A stretch of 64,000 bases of DNA from Parapedobacter defluvii (GTDB lineage Bacteria; Bacteroidota; Bacteroidia; Sphingobacteriales; Sphingobacteriaceae): the NCBI RefSeq assembly GCF_014642075.1, contig NZ_BMIK01000016.1, positions 49,594-113,593 of the forward strand. Direction: 5' to 3'. Positions within the stretch are counted from its first letter, which is position 1, and each line of letters opens with the position of its first letter. The translations under genes were made by a program, and so were the position numbers. Under the pieces are notes generated by a model that worked only from the letters and a program-made list of their open reading frames with translations, was not told where the DNA came from and ran no database searches. Shown here piece after piece: positions 41,567 to 49,277 of this stretch.

Positions 41567-42220
41567 ATGCAGGACAATAAACAGACAGTGATCCGTTTGA
41601 ATGGAATAACCTACCGATACCCGCAGGGCGAATCGCTCCAATTCGATGACCTGGAAGTAACTAGTGGCCAACACACGTTGATATTGGGTGATTCCGGCAG
41701 CGGGAAAACCACGTTACTCCATATTCTGAGTGGGCTGCTAAAACCCGAAACCGGGACAGTACAGATTGACGGGCAACGGATCTATGACCTTCCTTCCCGG
41801 AAACTGGACGAATTCCGCGGGCAACGTATCGGACTCATTTTCCAGGAAGCTCATTTGGTAAAGAGCCTTACCGTGAAGGAGAATTTGCAAATCGCACAGG
41901 GGTTCGCAGGAGCCAAAGTAGATTTTGACCGAATCCGGGAAGTGCTGACGTTGCTGAACCTGGAACATAAGGCTGAAAGCTATCCGGGCAAATTGAGCCG
42001 TGGACAGATGCAACGGGCGGCAATTGCGCGTGCTGTTATAAACCGACCCGCGATTCTGGTGGCTGATGAACCCACCGCTTCGCTGGATGACCGGAATACA
42101 GAAAGTGTACTGAGCTTATTGCTCACACAAGCCGAACAGCAGGGAGCAACGCTGGTTGTTGCCACACACGATAAACGGGTCAAAACACGAATACCCCACG
42201 CGTATCAGGTGAGCAGGTGA
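41567..42220 (+). CDS. ABC transporter ATP-binding protein (LolD/MacB-like)
   Basis: A 217-residue ATPase. Walker A is GDSGSGKTTL (residues 43-52), the Q-loop is in LIFQEAHLVKSLTVKENL, the signature is LSRGQMQRAAIARAV, Walker B ILVADEPTASLDD and the H-loop VVATHDKRV. The signature has R in place of the usual G in LSGGQ, a common LolD-type variant. With the FtsX-like permease encoded 25 nt downstream it forms a mechanotransmission-type ABC system. Context (histidine-rich loop in the permease, DUF3299 lipoprotein-like partner) suggests metal-related transport, see the findings. Confidence 0.93.
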   Translation: MQDNKQTVIRLNGITYRYPQGESLQFDDLEVTSGQHTLILGDSGSGKTTLLHILSGLLKPETGTVQIDGQRIYDLPSRKLDEFRGQRIGLIFQEAHLVKSLTVKENLQIAQGFAGAKVDFDRIREVLTLLNLEHKAESYPGKLSRGQMQRAAIARAVINRPAILVADEPTASLDDRNTESVLSLLLTQAEQQGATLVVATHDKRVKTRIPHAYQVSR

Positions 42221-42245
42221 ATCCATTGAACTAGGAAGATTTAAC

Positions 42246-43598
42246 ATGAACAGCATTCAGATTGCTTGGAAGAACATCCGCCAGAATACGGCAACATCGT
42301 TGTTGGGAATTTTACTTACTGCGTTCGGCACGGGTATCTTATGCGTGCTGCTGCTCACTTCCCATCAAATTGAAGAACAACTCGATAACAACAGCCGGGG
42401 TATCGATTTGGTGGTAGGCGCCAAGGGAAGCCCTATCCAGCTTATTCTTAGCAGCATCTACCACATGGATAATCCCACGGGCAACATCAGCCTCACAGAG
42501 GCCCAGAAACTGGCTGCTAACCCCATGGTCAAATTAGCGGTTCCACTTTCACTGGGTGACAATTATAAAGGCCACCGCATTATCGGGACCGACAGCACAT
42601 TTCTGCAATTATATGGGCTGGAACTGGCTGAAGGAGAGATTTGGAAAAGTGATTTTGAAGCTACCATTGGAGCCGATGTTGCCCGGAAAAATCACTTAAA
42701 AATCGGCGATAAAATATATGGCGCACATGGCCTCAGCAGCGAAGGTCATACCCACGATGAGCACGCATACACCATCACAGGAATTTTCAAACCGGCTCAC
42801 CACATTGCAGACCGGCTTATCTTGACCAACCTGGCCAGCGTATGGCGTATGCATGGAGATCATGAAGATGAGGATCATCATGAGCACGGAGATGAAGAAC
42901 ATGAGCACAATGACCACAGCCATGACGTGCCCGGTGTGGAGGAACACGAACACCACCATGGTGAAGATCACGATCATGACGATGCCACCAACCACCCATC
43001 ACCGACCACCGACCCCCAACTTGTTAAAAGCATCATGGGCGATGTCGGCTCGGGAGAACGGGAAATCACAAGCATGCTAATCCAATACAGGAACCCAGCC
43101 GCTATCGGTATGTTTCCACGGCTGGTTAACCAAAATACATCCATGCAGGCTGCATCCCCTGCCATTGAAAGTGCCCGCCTGTTTTCCCTGTTGGGCATCG
43201 GTATTGACTCGTTGCAGGTATTGGCCTATGTAATTATGCTGATGGCTGCCCTTAGCGTATTTATTAGCTTATACAATGCCTTGAAAAGCCGGAAATACGA
43301 CTTGGCTATCATGCGTACGCTGGGCGCATCACAGGGTAAACTATTCGGCATAGTGATTGCCGAAGGAATATTGCTTACCTTTGTGGGAGCAATCGCTGGA
43401 ATCGGGATCGGTCACTTAGCCATTTATCTGATCGGTACCAGCACAGGCGGTACAACAACGCTGTTAGAGGCGCTGGTTTTATTGCCACAGGAAGGTTGGT
43501 TAGTATTCATCGGTGTGGCTATTGGCTTTGTTGCTGCGGTGATTCCTGCAATAAAAGCTTACAAGACTTCGATATCACGAACGTTATCGGGAAATTAA
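42246..43598 (+). CDS. FtsX-like ABC permease with histidine-rich loop
   Basis: A 450-residue MacB/FtsX-type permease: one membrane helix near the N-terminus (SLLGILLTAFGTGILCVLLL), a large periplasmic domain, and three C-terminal helices (VLAYVIMLMAALSVFISLY, GILLTFVGAIAGIGIGHLAIYL, GWLVFIGVAIGFVAAVI) with the FtsX motif KYDLAIMRTLGAS. Unusual is an insert from about residue 158 to 250 with dozens of His, Asp and Glu residues (HTHDEHA, then HEDEDHHEHGDEEHEHND and EHEHHHGEDHDHDD), a probable metal-binding loop outside the membrane. Immediately after it the coding sequence contains a 22-bp copy of the repeat found after clpB, translated as NHPSPTTD. Confidence 0.9.
   Translation: MNSIQIAWKNIRQNTATSLLGILLTAFGTGILCVLLLTSHQIEEQLDNNSRGIDLVVGAKGSPIQLILSSIYHMDNPTGNISLTEAQKLAANPMVKLAVPLSLGDNYKGHRIIGTDSTFLQLYGLELAEGEIWKSDFEATIGADVARKNHLKIGDKIYGAHGLSSEGHTHDEHAYTITGIFKPAHHIADRLILTNLASVWRMHGDHEDEDHHEHGDEEHEHNDHSHDVPGVEEHEHHHGEDHDHDDATNHPSPTTDPQLVKSIMGDVGSGEREITSMLIQYRNPAAIGMFPRLVNQNTSMQAASPAIESARLFSLLGIGIDSLQVLAYVIMLMAALSVFISLYNALKSRKYDLAIMRTLGASQGKLFGIVIAEGILLTFVGAIAGIGIGHLAIYLIGTSTGGTTTLLEALVLLPQEGWLVFIGVAIGFVAAVIPAIKAYKTSISRTLSGN
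42985..43020. repeat. Intergenic-type repeat inserted in the permease coding region
   Basis: Within the coding sequence at 42991-43012 lies a 22-bp stretch identical, in inverted orientation, to 15715-15736 downstream of clpB. The flanking bases continue the same CACC/GACC word pattern. The frame is kept, encoding HPSPTTDP at the end of the histidine-rich loop. Confidence 0.8.
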
Positions 43599-43606
43599 TA
43601 GAAGAT

Positions 43607-44080
43607 ATGAAGACGTATTTCGTAATTGCATTCATGGTGCTTGGTACACTGGTAGCGCGTGCGCAGGATGCACCGTTTGGCGAGGTTCCCGACCACACGC
43701 CAATGATGAACAGCACCTGGGAAACGATCAATAAATTGATGTACAAAGTAACGTATAAAGACAATAAGACGGTATATACCCCGCATTTCCCGGATGAATT
43801 GAAAGCCATTGACAAAAAAACCGTCACCCTGCCCGGTTACCTCGTACCCATCAATGGTGGAAGGGACCACGAGACATTTATGCTATCGGTACTGCCCGTC
43901 ATGCAGTGCATGTTCTGCGGCCAGGGAGATATTCCCCCCATGGTTGAGGTATTTATGAAAAAAGGCAAAAAAGTACGTTTTACCGAGGAACCCATTAAGA
44001 TAACGGGTACTGTCCATTTAAATTCCAACACGGAAGAAGGCAACTCAGAAATCCAGGTACTTAACGCGGAATTGAACTAG
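43607..44080 (+). CDS. DUF3299-like exported protein
   Basis: A 157-residue exported protein: signal peptide (residues 1-19, LVARA-Q), then PDHTPMMNSTWETINKLMYKV and a core GYLVPINGGRDHETFMLSVLPVMQCMFCG with a CxxC metal or disulphide motif, and VRFTEEPIKITGTVHLN. This matches the pattern of DUF3299 proteins found with MacB-like ABC genes and in zinc-regulated loci (such as the zrg genes of Vibrio, to my knowledge). ATG 43607 is selected because the signal peptide begins there, 8 nt after the permease stop. It is probably a periplasmic metal-handling partner, inferred. Confidence 0.8.
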   Translation: MKTYFVIAFMVLGTLVARAQDAPFGEVPDHTPMMNSTWETINKLMYKVTYKDNKTVYTPHFPDELKAIDKKTVTLPGYLVPINGGRDHETFMLSVLPVMQCMFCGQGDIPPMVEVFMKKGKKVRFTEEPIKITGTVHLNSNTEEGNSEIQVLNAELN

Positions 44081-44081
44081 C

Positions 44082-44798
44082 TCACCGATTTGCCACAGCT
44101 ATTTCCAGACAGGCCATCAATGCCGCTGTTTCCGTGCGCAGGCGAGCCGAACCCAGTGTGACGGGTACATAACCTGTCTCTACAGCTGCTCCGATTTCTA
44201 GCGTACTGAAATCCCCTTCTGGCCCGATCAGGATTAGGTAGCGGCCTGCCACTTCCATCCGGTCCGTCAAAAAAAATTTATCACCTGCTGCACAATGGGC
44301 AATGAACTTTTGCAACCCGGCATCACTGCTTCCCAAAAATTCCGGCAGTTTAACCGCCTCGTTAAGTTTAGGCAAATAAGCTTTCAGCGACTGCTTCATG
44401 GCGGCAACCATAACTTTTTTCAACCGCTCCGGCTTTATTTCTTTCCGCTCGGAATGGTCACAGATAATCGGCGTGATTTCATCGATTCCGACCTCGGTAG
44501 CTTTTTCAAGAAACCACTCAATACGATCCATGTTCTTGGTAGGTGCAATGGCTACATGCAAGTAATAGGGCCGTTCCCCATAGTTCGTGTTATACACTTC
44601 AATTTCTATCGCCGTCCGCTTGGGATGCGCTTCTGTAATGATCCCTTCATATAGCCCTCCCCGTCCATCTACCAAATGGACCGGCTGTCCTTCCGTTAGC
44701 CGCAATACGCGAACGGCATGCTTGCTTTCCTCTTCGCTTAGCACATATGCCTTTGCACGGGGTAAAATATCGGGTGTATAAAACAGTTGCAAAGTCAA
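44082..44798 (-). CDS. rsmE: 16S rRNA (uracil(1498)-N(3))-methyltransferase
   Basis: A 238-residue SPOUT-class methyltransferase. The N-terminal PUA-like part holds SKHAVRVLRLTEGQPVHLVDGRGG; the trefoil-knot C-terminal part has MDRIEWFLEKATEVGIDEITPI, ICDHSERKEIKPERLKKVMVAAMKQS, LIGPEGDFSTLE (SAM-binding glycine loop) and VTLGSARLRTETAAL, all typical of RsmE. It methylates U1498 of 16S rRNA in the assembled 30S subunit using S-adenosylmethionine. It is last in a run of minus-strand genes after DedA, ppa and the CNNM/CorC gene (6 nt gap) and converges on the DUF3299 gene with one base between. Confidence 0.95.
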   Translation of the reverse strand: MTLQLFYTPDILPRAKAYVLSEEESKHAVRVLRLTEGQPVHLVDGRGGLYEGIITEAHPKRTAIEIEVYNTNYGERPYYLHVAIAPTKNMDRIEWFLEKATEVGIDEITPIICDHSERKEIKPERLKKVMVAAMKQSLKAYLPKLNEAVKLPEFLGSSDAGLQKFIAHCAAGDKFFLTDRMEVAGRYLILIGPEGDFSTLEIGAAVETGYVPVTLGSARLRTETAALMACLEIAVANR

Positions 44799-44804
44799 GG
44801 CAGA

Positions 44805-46118
44805 TTATTCCATATCTTCATCCGGGTCTTCCTGTAAGAGCTCCAGCTTCACAAACTCGATATTCTGTTGGGTTTTCTTCATGATGATGAAGTTATACCC
44901 TTGGAACTCTTTATATTCCCCCACATCGGGTATTTTATCAAACAAATCCGTTACCAATCCTGATATGGTATCGTAATCGTTGCTTTCCGGTAACTCCTTG
45001 GGTAGAAATTCGTTGACATCGTGTACATTAGCGCTCGCATCCACCATGTATTCGGTATCTGAGATGCGCTCAACAACCGGAGTCTCTTCGTCGTATTCGT
45101 CCTGGATCTCACCTACCAACTCCTCGACAATATCCTCCAGCGTTACCATTCCGGCGGTTCCACCAAATTCGTCCAACACAATGGCTATCTGCATGCGTTT
45201 CTGCTGAAATTCAGCCATCAAATCATTAATTTTCTTGGTCTCAGGAATAAAATAAGGCTTCCGGATAATATTCCGAAGTACCAGCTCTTTTCCTTTTGCG
45301 ATGATGGGAAGAATGTCTTTGGTATGTACGATTCCGATGATCTGGTCGATGTTGTCATCGTAAATGGGGATACGTGAATAACCTTCTTTGGTAATCCGTT
45401 CAATGAATTCAGCTCCCGGACAGTTCATCTCCACAGCATAAATTTTCGTGCGCGGCACCATAATGCTCTTTACCATGCGCTCATTGAAATCAAATACATT
45501 CTTGATCAGCTCATGTTCCGCTGTATCCAGCGCGCCACTCTCCTTACCTTGATCAAGTAGGTATTGCAATTCTTCAGAGGAATGGTGGGCCTCCCCCACA
45601 TTTACTTCAAACCCCATCAACCGAAGGATCAGATTGGCGAACCCATTCAGCACCCAGATGACAGGCCGGAAAATCACATAAAAGAAGCGCAAAGGCAAGG
45701 CAATGTTCATGGTTGTGCCTACAGGGCGTTGGATGGCAATGGATTTGGGCGCCAATTCGCCGAAAACAATGTGTAGCACGGTTATGATACCAAAAGCAAG
45801 TACATGCCCGAGGTTTTTCGCGAGTGTTCCAGTTAGTTCCACATCGAACCACCCAAAAAATACACCTACGATATCGGTCATCACCGCTTCACCCACCCAC
45901 CCCAATGCAAGTGATGACAAGGTAATGCCCAATTGGGTTGCGGCCAGGTAACCATCCAGATGGCCGGTTATGTGCTTGGCCACCTGTGCCACCTGACTGC
46001 CGGTTTTAATTTTGATCTCAATCTGGGATGCCCTGACCTTGACAATCGCAAATTCAGCAGCTACAAAAAAGCCATTGGCGGCTACTAAGAATAACGTCCA
46101 GAAAATTTCCCAGCCCAT
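44805..46118 (-). CDS. Hemolysin family protein (CNNM-CBS-CorC_HlyC)
   Basis: A 437-residue membrane protein. An N-terminal CNNM/DUF21 domain with about four hydrophobic segments (FLVAANGFFVAAEFAIVKVR, LAATQLGITLSSLALGWVGE, LHIVFGELAPKSIAIQ) is followed by a CBS pair (about 200-335: VMVPRTKIYAVE and LDEFGGTAGMVTLEDIVEELVGEIQDEYD) and a CorC_HlyC domain at the C-terminus. These proteins are divalent-cation (Mg2+, Co2+) transporters or regulators gated through CBS nucleotide binding. It overlaps the ppa gene by one base (TGATG), so it is translationally coupled to pyrophosphatase. Confidence 0.92.
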   Translation of the reverse strand: MGWEIFWTLFLVAANGFFVAAEFAIVKVRASQIEIKIKTGSQVAQVAKHITGHLDGYLAATQLGITLSSLALGWVGEAVMTDIVGVFFGWFDVELTGTLAKNLGHVLAFGIITVLHIVFGELAPKSIAIQRPVGTTMNIALPLRFFYVIFRPVIWVLNGFANLILRLMGFEVNVGEAHHSSEELQYLLDQGKESGALDTAEHELIKNVFDFNERMVKSIMVPRTKIYAVEMNCPGAEFIERITKEGYSRIPIYDDNIDQIIGIVHTKDILPIIAKGKELVLRNIIRKPYFIPETKKINDLMAEFQQKRMQIAIVLDEFGGTAGMVTLEDIVEELVGEIQDEYDEETPVVERISDTEYMVDASANVHDVNEFLPKELPESNDYDTISGLVTDLFDKIPDVGEYKEFQGYNFIIMKKTQQNIEFVKLELLQEDPDEDME

Positions 46119-46669
46119 CAGGTTGTTATTTGTTTACCGAATTCTTTTTGGTATAACTCGATACTTTCCTGAATAACCTGGTAGGCATACGAGCGACCAA
46201 AAAGGCGCTCTATCGTAACGTTTTTACGTTCGAGCACTTTATAATCCTGGAAAAAGCGGACTATTTCTTTCATGGTGTGCGGCGGCAACTCCGAAAGGTC
46301 GTTGATGTAATTGACAGACATATCGTTTTTGGCAACGGCAATAATCTTGTCGTCCTGCTCGCCATTATCGATCATATGCATCACTCCGATAACTTTAGCT
46401 TCGATGATACTCATGGGATATACATCCACGGAGCAAAGCACAAGGATATCCAGCGGATCTTTATCGTCACAATAGGTCTTTGGAATGAATCCATAGTTGG
46501 CGGGATACATTACCGACGAAAACAATACGCGGTCCAGTTTAATCAATCCGCTTTCTTTATCGATTTCATACTTAGCTTTCGAGCCTTTGGGAATTTCAAT
46601 AATGGCATTAACCGATGATGGAAGATCATCGCCGGGGGATACATCATGCCAAGGGTGTGATTTACTCAT
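46118..46669 (-). CDS. ppa: Inorganic pyrophosphatase, family I
   Basis: A 183-residue soluble pyrophosphatase. The metal-binding core [11 protein letters not shown] resembles the DGDPLDVLVL signature, and further residues [37 protein letters not shown] and the [10 protein letters not shown] segment match the Ppa fold. It hydrolyses pyrophosphate released by biosynthesis, driving polymerisation reactions. The gene lies 21 nt after a DedA gene and is coupled to the CNNM/CorC gene (TGATG). Slightly shorter than the archetype at the C-terminus but complete in motifs. Confidence 0.94.
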   Translation of the reverse strand: MSKSHPWHDVSPGDDLPSSVNAIIEIPKGSKAKYEIDKESGLIKLDRVLFSSVMYPANYGFIPKTYCDDKDPLDILVLCSVDVYPMSIIEAKVIGVMHMIDNGEQDDKIIAVAKNDMSVNYINDLSELPPHTMKEIVRFFQDYKVLERKNVTIERLFGRSYAYQVIQESIELYQKEFGKQITT

Positions 46670-46690
46670 TCAAATAAGATTCTAGGGTTG

Positions 46691-47347
46691 TCACTCTTTA
46701 ATTTCAGCCTTCTTACTTTTGTCCAGGCGAAGTTTTCTTCTAATCAATGCGATTAATATCGGTGTAAAAGAAATGGCAATGAAGCCAATAATAATATATT
46801 CAATATAGTGGCTGATCTGAGGGAATTTGCGGCCCAAAAAAAAACCTGACAACGTGAGCAACGACACCCAGATGGCTGCTCCACCCAAATTGTACAGCAC
46901 GAATTTCCGAAAATTCAACTGAACGATACCAGCCAATATCGGTGCAAAAGTACGGATAACCGGCACAAAACGCCCAATAATCAAGGCCGCTCCGCCGTAT
47001 TTGTGGTAGAATTCTTCGGCCATCACCACATACCGGCGTTTGAACAGCCACGTATCTTTTCGTTTAAATAGCATGGGCCCTGTTCGCCACCCGAACCAAT
47101 ATCCGGTAAAATTACCCAATACTCCGGCGGTAAACAGCCCCAAACACAAGGTTGTGATGTCTACATCCAACATGCCCGATGCACAGAAAAGACCTGCTAA
47201 AAACAGCAGGTAATCACCCGGCAGGAAAAACCCAAAGAACAAACCGGTCTCTGCAAATACGATAAACACCACAAGATAGAAGCCTCCAGACCTCAACAGC
47301 GTTTCGGCATCCAGCAACTGTGAAAAGGACTCCCAGAACTCTTGCAT
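46691..47347 (-). CDS. DedA family membrane protein (copy 2)
   Basis: A 218-residue protein with the same motifs as the paralogue at 26925-27602: VFAETGLFFGFFLPGDYLLFLAGLF, GVLGNFTGYWFG, and FYHKYGGAALIIGRFVPVIRTFAPILAG with the conserved Arg residues of this flippase-like fold. Start ATG 47347 is preferred; the in-frame GTG at 47356 lies inside the promoter region. A TAAGTTTG box is 12 bp further upstream. It heads the unit DedA, ppa, CNNM/CorC, rsmE. Probably an undecaprenyl phosphate or phospholipid carrier in the inner membrane. Confidence 0.94.
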   Translation of the reverse strand: MQEFWESFSQLLDAETLLRSGGFYLVVFIVFAETGLFFGFFLPGDYLLFLAGLFCASGMLDVDITTLCLGLFTAGVLGNFTGYWFGWRTGPMLFKRKDTWLFKRRYVVMAEEFYHKYGGAALIIGRFVPVIRTFAPILAGIVQLNFRKFVLYNLGGAAIWVSLLTLSGFFLGRKFPQISHYIEYIIIGFIAISFTPILIALIRRKLRLDKSKKAEIKE

Positions 47348-47359
47348 AACTATCACCTA

Positions 47360-47367
47360 CAAACTTA
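47360..47367 (-). promoter_or_regulatory. TAnnTTTG promoter of the dedA-ppa-corC-rsmE unit
   Basis: TAAGTTTG on the minus strand, ending 13 bp before the ATG of the DedA gene. Confidence 0.5.
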
Positions 47368-47426
47368 CACAAATTGGTCGGATGGACAAAGGCGATTTAC
47401 ATTGCCGGGACATCATCGGTTAAGGT

Positions 47427-47840
47427 CTACGATTTACGGGTGAGTGCTGAAATAGCGTTCCGGATGGCATCGGCACTCTCTGCGAGCTCATCGTGGCTAA
47501 GTTTGAGTTTCGGGCGGTTGAAATTCAGATCCCCGATTTCATTGATCGGCACCAGGTGAATGTGTGTATGGGCAACTTCCAGCCCAACCACTGCTACACC
47601 GATCCGTTCACAGGGATAAACCGGTTTGATACCCCGGGCAACAATTTTTGCAAAAACCCACAGCCCCATATAATCGTCATCCTCCATGTCAAACAGGTAA
47701 TCTGTCTCCCGTTTCGGGATGACAAGTACATGCCCCCTGACCAGGGGATTGATATCTAAGAAAGCTAAGTAATCGTTGCTTTCTGCCACTTTATAGGCAG
47801 GGATTTCACCTTCAATGATTTTCGAAAATATGGTAGGCAT
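47427..47840 (-). CDS. HIT family protein
   Basis: A 137-residue histidine-triad hydrolase. FSKIIEGEIPAYKVAES and FLDINPLVRGHVLVIPKRE are the HIT fold start, and HTHIHLVPI is the catalytic triad (HxHxHxx). It is a Hint-like phosphoramidase or AMP-lysine hydrolase acting in the cytoplasm on nucleotide conjugates. ATG 47840 is used, since the open frame upstream crosses the greA terminator. A TATCTTTG box lies 26 bp before the start, overlapping the T-tract of that terminator. Confidence 0.95.
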   Translation of the reverse strand: MPTIFSKIIEGEIPAYKVAESNDYLAFLDINPLVRGHVLVIPKRETDYLFDMEDDDYMGLWVFAKIVARGIKPVYPCERIGVAVVGLEVAHTHIHLVPINEIGDLNFNRPKLKLSHDELAESADAIRNAISALTRKS

Positions 47841-47865
47841 ATCGTTTTCCTGATTATGATAATTA

Positions 47866-47873
47866 CAAAGATA
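47866..47873 (-). promoter_or_regulatory. TAnnTTTG promoter of the HIT gene
   Basis: TATCTTTG on the minus strand 26 bp before ATG 47840. It abuts the T-tract of the greA terminator, so termination and re-initiation share a short interval. Confidence 0.55.
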
Positions 47874-47901
47874 AAAAAACGGCTGTTTTATGAAACAGCC
47901 G
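47871..47901 (-). terminator. Intrinsic terminator of greA
   Basis: Arms CGGCTGTTT (47880-47888) and AAACAGCCG (47893-47901) with a 4-nt loop, followed on the minus strand by a run of seven T residues. Located 63 nt after the greA stop. Confidence 0.9.
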
Positions 47902-47964
47902 TCGGACAATATTGTTTCGCTCATGTGCGGTTATGGCAGACCCGCACATAACCGTCACTCGCTC

Positions 47965-48438
47965 CTATCGGGAAATATCCAAGATTTCCAACTCTACCTC
48001 ACCTGCTGGCACCTGTATCTGGGCTTTATCACCTTTCGATTTACCGAGCAGGCCTTGCGCGATGGGTGACTTAACCGAAATCTTTCCCGCTTTCAGATCC
48101 GCTTCCGTCTCTGAAACCAGTTGGTAAGTCATCACCGCACCATTTTTTACATTCTTTAATTTAACAATGGACAGTGCCAGTACCTTAGACGTATCCAATG
48201 TTGATTCATCAATTACACGGGCGTTGGCCAAGCTCTCTTCCAGCTTAGCAATTTTGGCCTCATGTAATCCCTGTGCCTCCTTAGCGGCGTCGTATTCCGC
48301 GTTTTCAGATAAATCTCCCTTGTCTCGCGCTTCGGCAATGGCTTTTGCAATCTTTGCCCTGCCCTCCGTTTTGAGATACTGCAACTCTTCTTTGAGTTTT
48401 TCCAATCCCTCTTTGCTGTAATACGTTACTTCTGCCAT
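47965..48438 (-). CDS. greA: Transcription elongation factor GreA
   Basis: A 157-residue GreA. The N-terminal coiled coil (residues 1-75) carries the tip acidic pair in ARDKGDLSENAEYDAAKEAQ, which inserts into the RNA polymerase secondary channel to stimulate cleavage of backtracked transcripts, and the C-terminal FKBP-like domain has VMTYQLVSETEADLKAGKISVKSPIAQGLLGK. It has its own terminator downstream. The response regulator operon upstream ends at a separate terminator. Confidence 0.97.
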   Translation of the reverse strand: MAEVTYYSKEGLEKLKEELQYLKTEGRAKIAKAIAEARDKGDLSENAEYDAAKEAQGLHEAKIAKLEESLANARVIDESTLDTSKVLALSIVKLKNVKNGAVMTYQLVSETEADLKAGKISVKSPIAQGLLGKSKGDKAQIQVPAGEVELEILDISR

Positions 48439-48468
48439 AACTGTTATGAATTAAAAAAAATAAAGTCA

Positions 48469-48512
48469 AAAAAAGAAGCAAGACCATACCGTCCCAAGCG
48501 GTATGGCCTTGC
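48469..48512 (-). terminator. Intrinsic terminator of the S9-HK-RR operon
   Basis: A 14-bp stem (48478-48491 with 48499-48512, one G-U pair on the minus strand), loop of seven, followed on the minus strand by TTCTTTTTTT. It lies 48 nt after the response regulator stop. Confidence 0.88.
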
Positions 48513-48559
48513 TCATACGGACGAAGATAGAAAATGTTTTTTAATTAAACAAATAAAGA

Positions 48560-49252
48560 TTATGGGTTATCTACAAACTTATAACCCATCCCCCGGACCG
48601 TCTGCAGATAAGCGGGTTTGTCTGCATTGACTTCGATTTTTTTACGCAGACGTACAATGTGCATATCCAGTGTCCGGGTATTGACATTGGAGCTATACCC
48701 CCAAACCACCTGCATTAATTCATCACGAGTGATTACACGCCCCATATTTTGCAGAAAGTAAAGCAGAATGCGATTTTCCAAAATGGTCAGCTCGATTTTC
48801 TTGCCATTACGCATCAGGGAATGAATATTGGGGTGATGTTCGGTGTCACCAAATGCATACAAATCCGCGCCTTGGTTATTAACGAAATATTTAATCTTAT
48901 TTTCGATCATTGCAACCAACACATCCATACTGAAAGGTTTGGTTATATAGTCCGAAACTCCAAAACTATAGGCGTCAATCTTATCCACATCCTGCGATTT
49001 TGCCGTCATCATAATAATGAGATTGGAAAACCCGTCTTTACGCAAATTATCACATATTTCGGACCCCTGCTTTCCCGGAAGCATCCAATCGAGCAAGACA
49101 ATATCCGGCTTTTGTTCCAGTATCAATTTCTCAGCCTCATCGCCGTTTCCGGTCTGAACCACTTGATAGTTTTCGGACTCAAGGCGATGCACCACCAAAA
49201 AACGTAAGTTTTCATCGTCCTCGACAACCGCTATTTTGACATTTTTATACAT
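48560..49252 (-). CDS. OmpR-family response regulator
   Basis: A 230-residue regulator. The receiver (residues 1-120) has the acidic pocket VVEDDEN, the phospho-acceptor Asp in VLLDWMLPGKQG and Lys in DYITKPFSMDVL; the C-terminal winged helix (about 130-230) has MQVVWGYSSNVNTRTLDMHIVRLRKKIE, LQTVRGMGYKFV. It resembles RprY of Bacteroides, which pairs with kinase RprX. It follows the kinase gene by 25 nt and is last in the operon before a strong terminator. Confidence 0.95.
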   Translation of the reverse strand: MYKNVKIAVVEDDENLRFLVVHRLESENYQVVQTGNGDEAEKLILEQKPDIVLLDWMLPGKQGSEICDNLRKDGFSNLIIMMTAKSQDVDKIDAYSFGVSDYITKPFSMDVLVAMIENKIKYFVNNQGADLYAFGDTEHHPNIHSLMRNGKKIELTILENRILLYFLQNMGRVITRDELMQVVWGYSSNVNTRTLDMHIVRLRKKIEVNADKPAYLQTVRGMGYKFVDNP

Positions 49253-49277
49253 ATGCTGATACGATTTTTTTCTTTGG

